A DNA stretch of 64,000 nucleotides from Lineus longissimus (Eukaryota; Nemertea; Pilidiophora; Heteronemertea; Lineidae). A program made the translations under genes and the position numbers. Below the pieces are notes generated by a model, which searched no databases, had not been told where the DNA came from, and saw only the letters and a list, made by a program, of their open reading frames with translations. Below, piece by piece: positions 23,865 to 36,455 of this stretch. Position 1 is the first letter of the stretch; the number at the start of each line of letters is the position of its first letter. The stretch covers positions 1,114,001 through 1,178,000 of the forward strand of contig NC_088316.1 in the NCBI RefSeq assembly GCF_910592395.1, read 5' to 3'.

Positions 23865-26580
23865 CGTACCACTTGTAAACATAAATGAGTGTTTCCAATG
23901 GTCTTGTCAATAGATTTTCCATCCAAAATTTTCAGTGCGGAAATATTTCCTTTCCTCAATTTGGTGGACATAGCCATCAGCAAATCATGAAATAATTCTA
24001 GCAAACTTGTCTCTCATTCCCATGTGGAGAACATTTCATTAATTGACCAAATACCTGGCAGAAGAATTGTCATAACCTATTATGCCAAAAACAGTTTGTA
24101 AGCTCATAATACCCAACTCAACTGTCAACAGGGTTGGTATATTGGAAGGAATTACAGCCGAAATGCCAAAGTTCAACATTAATTGAAAGTTAATATTATA
24201 GATGGTATGGGTCCAGCGGCGACCTCGGTTTCAATGTAAGTTGGTAAAGATCTCATGTGCATTGAGTATAAACTGTACAGGAATGGTACTGCAGGGCTGT
24301 CATTTTGGATTAAGCGAGCATCGAAGCAATATAATCATCGTGGTCCATTTTCTAAATCAAAATATTACAGCCAGCCGTCAAAACGCTGTAGTTATCCCAT
24401 CGACGATAATACTCCATCACATGAAATAATAGCCCTATTGTGGTTTCAGTCGGCGAGAATGGTCACTTTTTATATCAAACCACTCACCAAAGTGATGGCA
24501 ATACGTTAGACTCGCAGTGGGAATTCATTTCGTAATTCGAGCCGTGATGAAATGTTCAGTGGGGAATTTGAGTATTTATTACACGGTCGTGCAATGAAAT
24601 AAATTCAGCTTGAAAAGATATCTATTTGAATCAAAATGCCATCTCAATGATAAATACCCTTCAACGACATATTGAAGTTTCCTTTTGGGAATTTTTATAT
24701 TCATTACGGTTCTGACATGGAAAAAAGGTATTTCAATCTCATATGTGATAAAGGTCTTGTTCATTCGATCAAAGATTTTAACATCACACATGAATAGTCT
24801 GTTCTACTTGTCTACTACAATGAAGATTTTGCCAAATCAGCAGTTGGCAACGCATGTCATTCTTGGCACATTCTTGGCACAGCCTCGTCTCCGGCTCTCT
24901 TGGATTTGGTCCTGAAACACTTGCTGCTGCAAGAATCGCCAAAATGGGAAGATGAAAAATTTGTCATCACCAGATGAAAATGGGTTTTTAACTGTTGTAG
25001 ACATACCAAAAAGAAACCTGAAGGGTATAAGTCAGGAAAGAAGGCACATCAGAACTTCATTGATCATCAATTGTCCAAAAGGAGCAACAGCTAACTTGAG
25101 AATTTTCAACTCAACCACGAAGTCCTACACACAGAAGAACCATGCCTTTAAATTTCGTTCAAGTCTTGATACATTTTGTATGTCACACATGATCTTGCGT
25201 TGAAATTGTGGTTATCTTGAGACCAAATTGTGGTTATTCTGAAATTTCTATACGGCCACTTCTAGAACCGCCAATTACACTGAAATCGCCCACGGGGCTC
25301 GGTACGATAAATCTACTCGAGATCGACTCTGGAGAATTGAAAGTAAGTGATTTATCATACAGAACAAGGAGCATACTTTGACGGTATGATGAGGGTATGG
25401 AAATTTCCACCGGTATGAACTCAGAGAAGACGTCAAGAATTCTAAATCCAAATGATGTAAATCACAAATTGTTTTTTTATTTTGTGTAACCGACATCAAT
25501 TTGCCAAAATGTAATATTCTTACTTTCAATCGCGAGTAGAAGGAAAAGGCCCAGACAACCGCGTCTGTGGAGTTGGACGGACTGCTCTGACAAGACTGAA
25601 TGAAATACATTCAAAAGTTGTGTAGTCAGAGGTGTGGTGACAGCCTGCTGCCACACCTACTCTACCCTCTTTAAGACATTACATAGAACTCACACCGAAA
25701 TGCATTCTCTACATGCTGAATTTGATTCTCTTTTATCTGGTGATGGTTTCGATTGGAAGGGACTTATATGGAACAAGATATGATCATAATATGAGTCATG
25801 CTTTGGAGTTGTGTACAGAGTGTGTACCTTGGCTATTGTCTCCTATCACTGTCAGCTTCCATCAGGTCTTCACAGACCAGCTGCTACACCACTCTCTTGC
25901 TTAGTGCAGACAAAAGTGCTAAAGAGCCACTCATGCATTTAGTACTTTGCAGCTCATAAGAAGCATCTCATAACTTATTTGTGAAGCACCATCACTGCTG
26001 CCGAGAACGCACCACAGATCAAAGATTATGTCCTGTCACAAGCGTATGACCAGGCAACCGAAACTGCTTCCACACCAACACTGAATGCGTCAAATGGTAA
26101 AAACAGGTGAAAAAGGTGACAAGAAAGTCTTTGTTAAAAACAACATGCTACCTAAAAACTGACACTAGTATGACCAGAATCTCATCAAATACATGGTCTT
26201 CTAACTCTAGAGCTATGCAATTGCTCGCAATACATGCACTGGTGATGTAGTTTTATTAAGCATTGGCATTAGTACGGATCACGCCCTGCATATTCACTTC
26301 AATGAGATTTGAATTGGGTTTGCTGGAAGTGGTGACATCTCGTTTTCAAAAGCTAACTTTCCCCTGCCGGGCTAGAGCATGGTTTGTCAGAGCCCGGTGC
26401 TCTCCCTTTATGATAATGTTCTCTGCCCGCTAGGGAACTGATTCTCTAGGGTGCTCATGTATTGTCAAAGTGCCCGGCTTGGTACATTGCCTGCCCCATC
26501 TGAATTACTGACAAGAAGATTATCTTGTTGATACAAGCAAGAATTCATGATGAATTCATAATGACTAAGGAACATGCATA
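23865..26580. other. Non-coding stretch
   Basis: Frames of 60-110 codons lie on both strands and none shows family features. The segment 25700-26100 has slightly protein-like composition but no alignable motif that I recognise. It could be an old transposon remnant. Confidence 0.35.
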
Positions 26581-26589
26581 GCACTTATG

Positions 26590-26825
26590 TGTCTTCTGAA
26601 TATACATGTTAGACACTGAATTAACTGAATATACATGACTGTTGGCCACTGTATCAACTGAATATACATGTTCAACACAGCATCTTCTGAATATACATGT
26701 TTTACACCAAATTGTATGAATATTTATTACTATTGGGCTCGGTTTCAACTGAATGTGCATGTTTAACACAACATCTTCTGAATATGCATGTTAAACACTG
26801 TACCTCCTGAATATACATGTACAGA
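26590..26825. repeat. Degenerate array, about 31-33 bp unit, with CTGAATATACATG core
   Basis: CTGAATATACATG or a close variant occurs about seven times between 26597 and 26820, followed by TTNAACACNGCATCTT-like text. One copy (about 26720-26760) is rearranged. Confidence 0.85.
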
Positions 26826-27094
26826 AGATTGAAATGTTCACAGAAAAACAGCAGGCTGGTGTCTGCCTGTCTGGAGCAATATCCTCGTGAAATCCACGCC
26901 TCGTCTTTATGCCATCAAACATTTCATCTTTGGCAAAGAGCAATATTTTGGCAATTATTTTACAGTTCGTTCAACAGAGGTGTCATCAGTGGGATCATCC
27001 CTCAGCTGATGCAGCCGTCAATGTTTATCCTGTACCCCCCCCCCTACACTACAGCAGAATCTACGCAAAGCTCTTGCATTTTGTCCCCTTCACT

Positions 27095-27166
27095 AACACA
27101 ACACCCTGGTATGCAACCTTTCAACCTCGGTCCCATGAGTGGTCATGTTACCGGGGTTCCACTGTA
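27095..27166 (+). mobile_element. Terminal fragment of the CAGTGGAACCCCGG element family
   Basis: TGGTCATGTTACCGGGGTTC then CACTGTA ends at 27166. The preceding TCAACCTCGGTCCCATGAG matches the text before the same terminus at 18320-18372. Only the right end is present. Confidence 0.65.
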
Positions 27167-27169
27167 TAT

Positions 27170-28135
27170 GAATACTTGATGAAACATCATCCTAGCCAGA
27201 AATAACACCCAAGCGGGTGTATCTTCAAGATACAAATTAACAAGACCCAGCTAACACAGAATCAGTAGACTGTTGTGTGTTTTTCAAAAATAGGCACAAC
27301 TTTCTAATTAACGCAACAGCAAACACTGCATATTATCATACATGTTAGCCATGGCATGATGAATGACTGACTTGTGACATTAAACTTCCCACGCAAGTGA
27401 CAGAGGCACTCGCCTTTTGTTTTTGCTTCATTATATGTTTTATGGAAAGAATAGGTTGCGAATATAACATGCATATCAAAAAGTGTTACAAAATGCCACT
27501 GCATTTATTTCGGCTATCTCACATTGTCTTACTAGTCACCAGTGTTGTCATCAAACTGTCAAACTTTTGTATTATCTCATATATCTGTCATGGATAATTT
27601 GAAAATATTGTGTCAAGAGCATGTAAGGGAAACTTTGCCAATTGTTGGCTATTTAGACAATATTTTGGCAAGTTCTGGTGATGAATAACACCAGGAGAAT
27701 TTGACTTTCTGATAGACTTGTCACGACAGCCATCACATGTTCGGACCATCGAACCGAACTCGTCGCAACATAAATCGCAATCACAGGGCCGCATAATAAA
27801 ATATATCATTGACAGGATAATACCCGGCTTCGGAAGTGCATAATGGTCGGTGTGGACCTAACGATGGATTTATGGCTAACGGAATGTGGCGGGAATATGT
27901 AATGAGGCGCGACCGCCGTTAAGGGTAATTGTGAGCATGTTGCTGATCATAAAGATGTTTACTGGGAAACCGCAAAAAATTCTCGTTATTTTGGTGATTT
28001 GCCAAAATTCAAGAAAAAAATTAAAATTTCATAATTTTTATTTTGGCAGATTACGAAATTTTATGATAAATTTGTTTTGAGATTTTTTTGCAAATCGCTG
28101 TTTTTCACGAAATCGGCACAATTAGATACACTCGC
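27170..28135. other. Non-coding stretch
   Basis: No gene-like frame. AT-rich low-complexity text lies at about 28000-28110. Confidence 0.4.
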
Positions 28136-28138
28136 GAA

Positions 28139-28215
28139 GACCGACCTCAGGTTTTTAAACCAGGGACATCTTGACCACTAGTCGAGAGTCTGCTCCACTA
28201 GACCACAGTGGCTCT
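28139..28215 (-). other. tRNA-like sequence (degenerate; SINE head or tRNA pseudogene)
   Basis: On the minus strand GCCACTGTGGTCTAGTGG resembles a tRNA A-box region. About 45 bases later CTGGTTTAAAAACCTGAGG resembles the B-box/T-arm GGTTYRANNCC. The acceptor stem does not close and the anticodon arm is irregular, so it is not called as a functional tRNA. Confidence 0.5.
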
Positions 28216-28869
28216 TGTTCTTATATCCAAACCAACGAATCTAAAAGACACCAGAATCTTTATTTTTTATTTTATTTTCTCATTTTGTCAATCTTATGAA
28301 TATTCTCATTTCTCATTTTCAGTACCATTTTCTCAATAATGTTATAAACATTTGAAACCCACACAACAAAATCCCGGCTTTACGATAGAAATATCGTGAA
28401 AACCGAAAATTCCAATTCAAGTTTGAAAACTAGTACGCTACATGTGCAAAATCCGTCCTCCAATATCGTTTTCAATTTGTAAGGCATAAACTGCACATAA
28501 ATCCTTCACGAGATGAAAAACTCTTTTGATATAAAATCAAGCCGATATTTGATCAAAGCAATTCCACAGATAAGAAAAGGGAAAAAATTAACCAGATTGG
28601 TACGAAGTTCCGCGTGGTTTTACAACTGGTTGGTATTGGTATCAGAATGCAATATGTAATGTTATATGAGCTTAGGCTGCATGTTTTACATCTAATGCAA
28701 ACCAGGCAGGGCCGCCCACTGGAACAGAGATGGAAATTGAGCTGAAAATGGAAGATATTATTCGCCAAGCCAAAAGAAAACAAAATTTTACATAAATTTG
28801 TTCCAAAGTGTTTTGCTTACAAGTCTCTGAGACTGAGCCAGGAACTTGGAAAGTAGACTGAATCCAACA

Positions 28870-29120
28870 TATGTATCTTCTCCGATAGAAGACAGATGGC
28901 GCCAGGCCCTTAGCCATCTCGGAAGATCTTCTCTGATATATGACAGACAGCACCAAGTCCACTGCAACCTTGAAAGGACTGCAAAACATCATTGAAACCT
29001 TAACTTCCTTGTGCTGACAGCTCAGGGAGAATGCTCTCGCAAATTTGAAGTAACAATGAATCCGAAATATATTTTGATATACGACTGACAGCCCCAGGCC
29101 CTTGGCAGCAGATGTACCAC
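28870..29120. repeat. Degenerate three-copy repeat
   Basis: The block GATAGAAGACAGATGGCGCC / GATATATGACAGACAGCACC / GATATACGACTGACAGCCCC, followed by AGGCCCTTRGC or AAGTCCACTGC, occurs at about 28885, 28935 and 29076. The 152-codon minus frame across it is a by-product with no recognisable domain. Confidence 0.6.
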
Positions 29121-29129
29121 TAAACATCA

Positions 29130-30165
29130 CTGAAACCCTTATACGCAGATTCTATATCTTCATGATGACACTCCAAGGAGACACAGGCATCATATGCCCC
29201 GCTATTCAGTATCGCTAGCAAGTTACTTATTCATGGCCGATACTTTCCCGTGGCACTTAGGACTCGTAAAATCACCGAGTTCACATCTCAACGACTCAAG
29301 TGTGAACTGACTGCTGACTGGAGATGTTCTCCGATAATTAGATCTTCTAACATGTCACACAAGAAACTTTTGTTTGAAACGTTTGAAGAGTCATTTTACC
29401 AATCAGTCAATTTATATGTTAAAGTCTCATGTCATCAATATATTGTTTTGGTGTTTGTTTTAAAGGGACAACTTGGTCGTGAGATTTTCACCAACATTTC
29501 ATTGGCTCACACACTTCACATGTGACCTGCTGCAATTCGATTGGTTGCAGCTATTTGCAATCAATATCGAACCCAGCAGTTACCGGTTTATACGCACACT
29601 TGAGATCTTTTTGTTGCATGTCACAGGGATGATAATTGCACGTCGCAGTAACGTAAATGACCAGTTTGCATAGCACTTTCCGATAAACATCTTACTTATT
29701 GAGTTCCTCAATGTCCTCAAACCCACACCAAAGATTTCAGACTTGCAAACGTATCATGAGGGTAAGATTTCTCACTGGCCTGGATACAACTGGGTCTTAT
29801 TTCAATGGATCTGCCATCTTTATTGTATGGTTAGGATTAGAGGTGAAGGATATATGTTTGAAGACTGATCATGTCTAAGGATGATTCTGCCTGTTGTGAC
29901 CTGACAGTCTACTTGTCCCGCGCAGTCTTGCGATAATCAAATGGTCAGACGAGAGTGTCCACACATCAGCCGACTGAAACATGTGTCGAGTATCAAGGTG
30001 GATACTGTCAACACCAGCTTTCTCTCATTTTCTGTACTAGATCCACCCCGAGGCAGAGGGTCCTGGTTTAGACAGGACCTACCAAAATTCTATAATGTAT
30101 TGAAAATACAAGTCTGAGGAGAAGGGTTTTGATGAAATGTTAGCAACACCCAAGAAAAGAACTCT
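29130..30165. other. Non-coding stretch
   Basis: No supported feature. Short frames only. Confidence 0.4.
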
Positions 30166-30169
30166 CTTA

Positions 30170-30529
30170 TCTAGAAACAAATCAGTTACTGATAGACCTC
30201 TCCTATCTAGAAACAAATCAGTTACTGACAGACCTCTCCTATCTAGAAACAAATCAGTTACTGATAGACCTCTCCTATCTAGAAACAAATCAGTTACTGA
30301 TAGACCTCTCCTATCTAGAAACAAATCAGTTACTGATAGACCTCTCCTATCTAGAAACAAATCAGTTACTGATAGACCTCTCCTATCTAGAAACAAATCA
30401 GTTACTGATAGACCTCTCCTATCTAGAAACAAATCAGTTACTGATAGACCTCTCCTATCTAGAAACAAATCAGTTACTGATAGACCTCTCCTATCTAGAA
30501 ACAAATCAGTTACTGATAGACCTCTCAAG
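30170..30529. repeat. 36-bp minisatellite, 10 copies, nearly identical
   Basis: TCTAGA starts a unit at 30170, 30206 and every 36 bp to 30494. The only internal change seen is CTGACAGAC for CTGATAGAC in an early unit. The unit is 12 codons long and lacks stops in one frame on each strand, giving 165-codon (+) and 161-codon (-) frames with RNKSVTDRPLLS-type or RGLSVTDLFLDR-type peptides. The plus frame continues into basic, non-repetitive residues up to 30634. The homogeneity points to recent expansion. Coding status is unproven. Confidence 0.95.
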
Positions 30530-30534
30530 AAACT

Positions 30535-31470
30535 CAAAATCATGACTCCGAGACCGAAATTCAAACACAGCTATAATCATACTGTTGAAGAAATGTGCCA
30601 AATTTACAAATCATTGCACCGCCTTGGGAAATGAAATGCTCAAGATCAACAGCGCCTTCAGTGATTTGCCACCTCTAAACCCTTGGGTCAACAGATATAC
30701 TCCGCTGGAAGTCTCATCAAATATTTGTCTGTTTCTTGAGAGGCGAATTTATCAATAGTATCCGGTTGAGGAGGCCTCCGGTGTCTTTGGATTCTGTATT
30801 TCATGTCTTGTAATTAGTTTTTATAAATGGACATTTTGTAATCGCGACTCAAATAACTACCCCAGCGGAAAATCAGTGGATCTTCACTGTACTTTTTGTA
30901 TTAATCACTGATGTTTTGGGGAATTTATGGACTCTGAAAAGGGGTGCCCTGGTGATATTTTTACCAAAATTCGCACTCAATGGGGGGGGGGGGCATGAGC
31001 CATCCCCTGTATCGGTGCCTAAGTCTGTAACCTGAAATCCATGTTGGCCTTCATAAGAAAAAGAAATCTAAACTTAATGTCACAGTTGAATCAATGCAGT
31101 GCTGTTCCTGAGAACTCCTTTTAGTGATGATGACAACACTAGAAACCTCATCAGCTGGCTGATCACTGCACTACAACACAAAGCAGCCTCAACTGATAAG
31201 GAAAAATTTAATAACTCTCAACTCTGAAAACTGCATGAGTTCTCAAATTAAGAAATAATTTTGTTTCTGAAGCGTCTGAAGTGTTTACTTTGCACCAAAT
31301 TACACCAGATATTACATTGCATTGAGAAAGTTTGGGTTTTGCGATCAAACTGCATAGCTCGTGCATTAGGAGTTTGAAGAATATGACGAAGAATGTGGAA
31401 GCATCTTATCTAGCACTCGGTACCAATTTCTGAGAAAAGGGATCCTTGATAAGTCGCTGTTCTCAACCTT
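30535..31470. other. Non-coding stretch with G homopolymer
   Basis: A run of about 12 G lies at 30982-30993. No gene-like frame was recognised after the tail of the 36-bp-array frame (ends 30634). Confidence 0.4.
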
Positions 31471-31770
31471 CCTACTACAGTGGAACCCCGGTCAGCGACC
31501 ACCCCACTATGACATCAGGAAAGTTCAAACAAATTTCTCAGTCCAAATATTTTTTTCACTTGTTTTTTTTCTGCTCAGAATGAAGAAACAACATCAGTTC
31601 CAAAACTTTTTTGACTTTGAAAATTTTTCAAAATTTTGAACTAATGACAGGATTAGGGTTAGAAAAATTTTCTCAGTCCAAATATTTTTTTCACTTTTTT
31701 TTCTGCTCAAAATGAAGAAACATCATCAGCCCCCAAAAAAATTTTGGCTTTGAAAATTTTTTAGAATTTT
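31445..31770 (+). mobile_element. MITE-type left end plus two AT-rich family units
   Basis: ACTACAGTGGAACCCCGGTC (about 31473) is followed directly by the AT-rich family in two tandem units (AGTCCAAATATTTTTTTCAC at about 31540 and 31675). Together with the 18-kb copy, which has the matching right end, this shows the AT-rich repeats are internal to a CAGTGGAACCCCGG-ended element. No right terminus is visible here. Confidence 0.7.
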
Positions 31771-31774
31771 AAAG

Positions 31775-32530
31775 TTTTTTTGCTTACTCATATACATCCC
31801 AATATGTTAAAAAAACTTCTGATCTGCACTTATTCCCACCTTAATCGTTACAGAGATAATCCATCAAACTATTGGCAAACTTTACCATCAAACGATTGAG
31901 AACATTTTAACCAACTGAAGAGCGGATTATGGAAATCCTTATTTTCAGATCAATATATTCTAGGTAATGCCACTTAAAGCTCTCAAACGATATATTGAGT
32001 GTTGTGCAATTTGTTTAAAAAGTTTTTTTAAAAATTTTAAGTTTTTTTTAAAGTCCATAGCAAATGAATTTGTCACAATTTTGTCTGCAATTTGATCACA
32101 GACCACAAAACGAAAATCAAGTGAAAAGTTCCCTGTGACACCATTGGCTTCAAAACGGCAAAAATATTCCCAAAATGGTGGTCTGGAGGCCGAAAAACGA
32201 AAATCCATCTGAGCATATAGCCCTAAGGTACCATCACACCAAGTTTCATTCCTATGGCCAAGCGAAAGGGTCTCCATTTATGAACCTGAATAGATAACGG
32301 ACACAGCGGTATTGCATGAGCTCCCCAAAAGGCAAGCAAAAAAAATCGATATCTCCGTCTGATCACGATACATACATTAATCGTCTCATCTCCACACAGC
32401 ATGGGCACAACCCAGATCAAGTGCTTACTTACCTGAAAGTAGAATAACAGAGGAAATCAATGAGATATAATCGTACAGATATTATTGGCTAGAGTGGCCA
32501 AGGTTGTTCCGTGGCGTAAGATGTTTTCTT
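31775..32530. other. Non-coding stretch
   Basis: Minus frames at 31960-32420 overlap in different phases and have no domain content. Confidence 0.4.
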
Positions 32531-32533
32531 GTG

Positions 32534-32790
32534 GAGGTCATGGCATAGTGGTATTATGAAGATCTTCTGGCTCATAATCAGGTCATGGGCTCGATTCTCA
32601 GAAGGATCACCACTGTTTGTTTTGTGTCCTTAAGCAAGGCACTCAACCCTACTTGCCTCTCACCACCCAGGAGTAAGTGGGCATATAGCTGGAAGAGATG
32701 GTGAAATATGATGCTCTTCCTGAGCTCAGACATGTGATACTCACCTGGGTGTTGAGCTGGAACCGGTCTTATATCAGTGAAACAAGAGTA
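32534..32790 (+). mobile_element. SINE with tRNA-Met-like head (copy 1)
   Basis: The head has an anticodon-arm-like CTGGCTCATAATCAGGTCAT (CAT anticodon) and a B-box GGGCTCGATTCTC, as in elongator tRNA-Met. The body has TCCTTAAGCAAGGCACTCAA, CACCACCCAGGAGTAAGTGG and GCTGGAAGAGATGG. The copy at 57305-57590 has the same order of blocks, so this is one SINE family. No coding capacity; it would depend on a LINE for movement. Confidence 0.85.
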
Positions 32791-33006
32791 TGTAAACAGA
32801 AGACTGGGGAAAATTAACAGAGATATACGATGAATGACAGCAAAAATAGTGGTCATTACCCTTCGCAGGATCAATGACATATTGATCTTAAGGCAGTACA
32901 GTGCGAACAGACAGATCGATGTTGAAAATGACATGGATTTTGATATTGATATTGATCTAACACATCGCTAACTGTATCTTATATCAGTCCAACTAACTGA
33001 ACTAAA

Positions 33007-33285
33007 TGAAGGAGCCTCATAGCCTAGTGGTTAACACTGCTGGCTACCACGCAATAGGGCCCGGTTTCGATCTCGGGGAGAACCAAGGATTTCTGGATGA
33101 ACCGGCATGGCTTTCAAGGAACAGAAATTCCTGGCTTTTCATGGTCCTGCGAATGAGACCTTGTATCTGGTGTCTATGCCAGGGCAGGTTAAAGACCCCA
33201 CCAAGTGAGAAACATGAGTAGCTTGGGTGGACGCTACCTCTGGGTGAAGTCAAGGTCACTGGGCCAATGAACCCAATTGGCACCT
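33007..33285 (+). mobile_element. tRNA-derived SINE, second family
   Basis: TAGCCTAGTGGTTAACACTG (A-box-like) is followed about 35 bases later by CCCGGTTTCGATCTCGG (B-box-like). The text after it (CCAGGGCAGGTTAAAGACCC, CTACCTCTGGGTGAAGTCAA) differs from the tRNA-Met SINE body. The right border is uncertain. Confidence 0.65.
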
Positions 33286-33289
33286 AGCC

Positions 33290-33700
33290 ATAGTGGCACG
33301 GAAAAAAATGCTCACCCCGCTATCAGCGCTACCAGTCCCCTCCGTATCATGGCCCCTGTCTTCAGTTGTGTGGCCAGCTGTCTACGGGTCCCTCGCAGGT
33401 GACACGTGGCACCGTCTCCTCTCTCTGCCCCCCTCTCCAACATCCTGTCTACAGACCATGATATTGGCTACTAATATTTCGTTCATTCTTATCATTACAG
33501 GAGCACCCCTAGTGGAGATGGCCTGAACTACACACCACAACATCGGGGAAAAAGATACGTCGCCATGGATATGTGCCAGTCAACCCAACGACCCAACGAG
33601 GCAATAATCTTGTCTAATCATCAACAGACACAGCTGGCTTAATAGCTCAGCAATTTCCAAGGGACTCAGTTGATGAACAGCCAAGAAAGCTTAGGAGAGC
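33290..33700. other. Non-coding stretch
   Basis: A 77-codon plus frame (33293-33526) has no domain features. It may be the tail of the preceding repeat. Confidence 0.35.
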
Positions 33701-33711
33701 GGAATTTTTGG

Positions 33712-34080
33712 GAATACACTATAGTTCAGTCAACATTTGAAATACACTATAGTCCAGTCAATGTTTGAAATACACTATGGTTCAGGAAATGAACTATATT
33801 GATGCCGATGTTTGGAATATACTCAACTGCAGCTAGTGTTATGAATAAACTATAGTGCAGCCAAGGTTATGAATTTGATAATATAGTGCAGTACATCTTT
33901 GGAGTACACTATAGTGCAGCCACCTTTTGGAATACACTATAGTGCAGCCGAATTTTGCATTTCACTAAAGTGCAGCATATGTTAGGAATACACTATAGTG
34001 CAGCTGAATTCTGTAATTCACTTAAGTGCAGCCTGTGTTTGGAATACACTATAGTCGAGAACTATATTGCAGCCGATATT
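33712..34080. repeat. Array with AATACACTATAGTGCAG core
   Basis: The palindrome CACTATAGTG or a close variant recurs about every 28-30 bases, often followed by CAGCC and preceded by TTTGGAATA. Copies are diverged and grade into similar degenerate text (TTGGATAA, GGAATAC) up to about 34330. It lies 4 kb upstream of LRR-Ig gene 1. Confidence 0.8.
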
Positions 34081-34339
34081 CATTACACAATATTTGGAAG
34101 CCAAAACTAGGAATGCAGCAAGTTAACCGGAGTTTGGGATAAACAGAGTGTTTTAAGCCAGTTTTGGAAATATACAATCGGATAAGATAACATGTTTAAA
34201 CTGATATTTGGATAACAGAGCATTTTGAGAAAAAATTGGGAGCAAGTTAAAAACAGACAATAGGATTAGGCTGAAGCTTTCAAATTATGCAAGGATACAG
34301 GGGCGAAGTTCGTTCATGGAATACTGCCGTTTTTGGACT

Positions 34340-35620
34340 GGTTTAGGAATATGCTACGTTATTTGAGCTGCACCTTTAATAGCATAGGAACCGATGCAAT
34401 AACATCGCACCTTACAAGAATACAGCCGATAGAAGAATAAACTACAAGATCAATATTTATTAAATTGAAAAATATCAACTGCTGATATTTGGATAAAGTT
34501 ACTGGATTATAGTGCAAATATTTCATAATTTTGCAAAAACATTATCTAATTTAAGCTCAAAAGACTTTGAAATCTATAACAATGCTTTGAGTAGGCTGAA
34601 ATTTTTAGGCCACTAAACTATCGGAAAACGCGTCACAACAAAAACTTATTGTCAAGATTTGCAGTCACATTCACTTGTTGTTCATACAGGAGTGTTATCC
34701 TTTCAAACTTTCACGACTTAACACTGAACTGAGCATAACACCAAAAGGATCTCAACACTGAGATTGTAGTACACTGAAATTCTGTATACACCAACAAGTA
34801 AACCTAAAATTTCACTCGGATGAAATTTCATAGCTAAAGTATGAGAATCTTGTCAATTTGGATGACATAATCATTAGGCATAACAGTCAGAAATTAGCAT
34901 TCTTGAAACTAGATCAAAGAAAACTTTCAAAAAATGTGGATTATAATGTCACAACTGACAGATATTGGATGACCTGCAATAAAAGATGCCAAGTTGATAT
35001 CTGAGGAATGACTGTGTCATTTTACTGTGTCAATTTAAGGTGAAGTTGTGTCAATTTCAAGTGGTGAGGAATATTGATTCTGATAATGAGGATACGAGGA
35101 TAGGCAGAGTTCTGAGATCACGATATCTTAACTGGAGTGGATATGTTTCAGATTGACTTGGGCTACTGGGAGCAGGATTAAGATAAGGATAGAGAAGGCT
35201 CTGTTTGAAGAGACAATCTCTGATCTCGAAGATCAAGCCAGGATTCTTCGCATTAAAAGTAGTTTATCCGATATCTATAAGATCGAATCATGATGCTATG
35301 ATTACGTTTTAAAGAGCTGCGATTAAGTTGACGGCGATTCTTATCAGTGTTGATGGTATTGCTTGTGTGCTCTTTATGTGCTGAGTTCGCGACGAGCGTT
35401 GCATTCTGTGAAATTCGTAAAGTCAGCGCTGAGCTCGATGGTACTGCCATCGATATGGAGAACTTGATTCAGAGATCACTAATGTGCTCTTTACTGACTC
35501 GTATCGCATCCTGTGAAATTTGATTCAGATAAGTGTCGGTATAGTGTTAAGTGGAACTGCTGTTGTTCTGCTAGAGCTGATTCAAATATCGTCACCAGCC
35601 TGGATTATAACCCACAACTA
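34340..35620. other. Non-coding stretch
   Basis: No supported gene. The text keeps a weak repetitive character but I could not define a unit. Confidence 0.35.
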
Positions 35621-35631
35621 ACGAGTGATGG

Positions 35632-35696
35632 ATAAGTGTTGAATTAGTGTTGAATAAGCGTTGAATAAGTGTTGAATTAGTGTTGGATCAGTGTCA
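35632..35696. repeat. 15-bp repeat, GTGTTGAATTA type
   Basis: Four to five units of GTGTTGAATWAGC/T at about 15-bp spacing precede a short plus frame with no recognised features. Confidence 0.75.
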
Positions 35697-36145
35697 GCAA
35701 ACTATTGCATACTTCTGTTGCAATACTTTCGCGAATTCAAGGAGATTATGTACAGCAATGATAAAATATTTTGGTCACTTTCAAGGAAATATCTCAATAA
35801 TTGACTCTAAAATACTCGGAAAAATTACTGAACCGCAAAGCCATATTGGTGGATATTCTGGCATCAGGCGATCTCATGGTCAATATTCAAAAAAGTGGGA
35901 AAAGCTGCTTGAAATTACAAATAGTTTTCAGTAACTAGGGGCAGCTGCGTGAACACATCATAAGTCATAAGGGTGTAATGAGATGAGCAATTAAAAGCTG
36001 TCTAAATGATTATGATGGTATTTAACAGGATCATGGATATTCATGTCAGCTGTATTTGGATCCAAATTATGGTTGTTATTAGACAAATGTTAGAGGGTAT
36101 TTGAGGTGATGGTGTCAGGCATGTCAGATGTGAAATTGTATCATT

Positions 36146-36455
36146 TTGACGCACGCAACTGCAAAGGATAGCATATTTGACAAAAAAAGCTGCAACAGAT
36201 AGCCTTTTTGACACGTGAAACTGCAAAGGATAGCCTTTTCGACACGTGTAACTGCAAAGGATAGCCTTTTTGACACGTGTAACTGCAAAGGATAGCCTTT
36301 TCGACACGTGAAACTGCAAAGGATAGCCTTTTCGACATGTGAAACTGCAAAGGATAGCCGTTTTGACATGTGAAACTGCAAAGGATAGCCTTTTTGACAC
36401 GTGAAACTGCAAAGGATAGCCTTTTCGATACCTGGATCTGCAAAGGATAGCATTT
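36146..36455. repeat. 31-bp tandem array with CACGTG boxes, about 10 copies
   Basis: The unit reads CTTTTTGACACGTGAAACTG then CAAAGGATAGC. The E-box position is CACGTG at 36212, 36243, 36274, 36305 and 36398, CATGTG at 36336 and 36367, and degenerate at the array ends. Because 31 is not a multiple of three, all three minus frames pass through it (115-136 codons), which argues against coding. CACGTG is the canonical bHLH-ZIP box; use here is only a possibility. Confidence 0.92.

Noticed and set aside
28139-28215. Functional tRNA gene on the minus strand
   Set aside because: A- and B-box-like text is present but the acceptor and anticodon arms do not fold properly.
30170-30529. 36-bp repeats as a CRISPR array
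   Set aside because: Tandem repeats without spacers, in a eukaryote.
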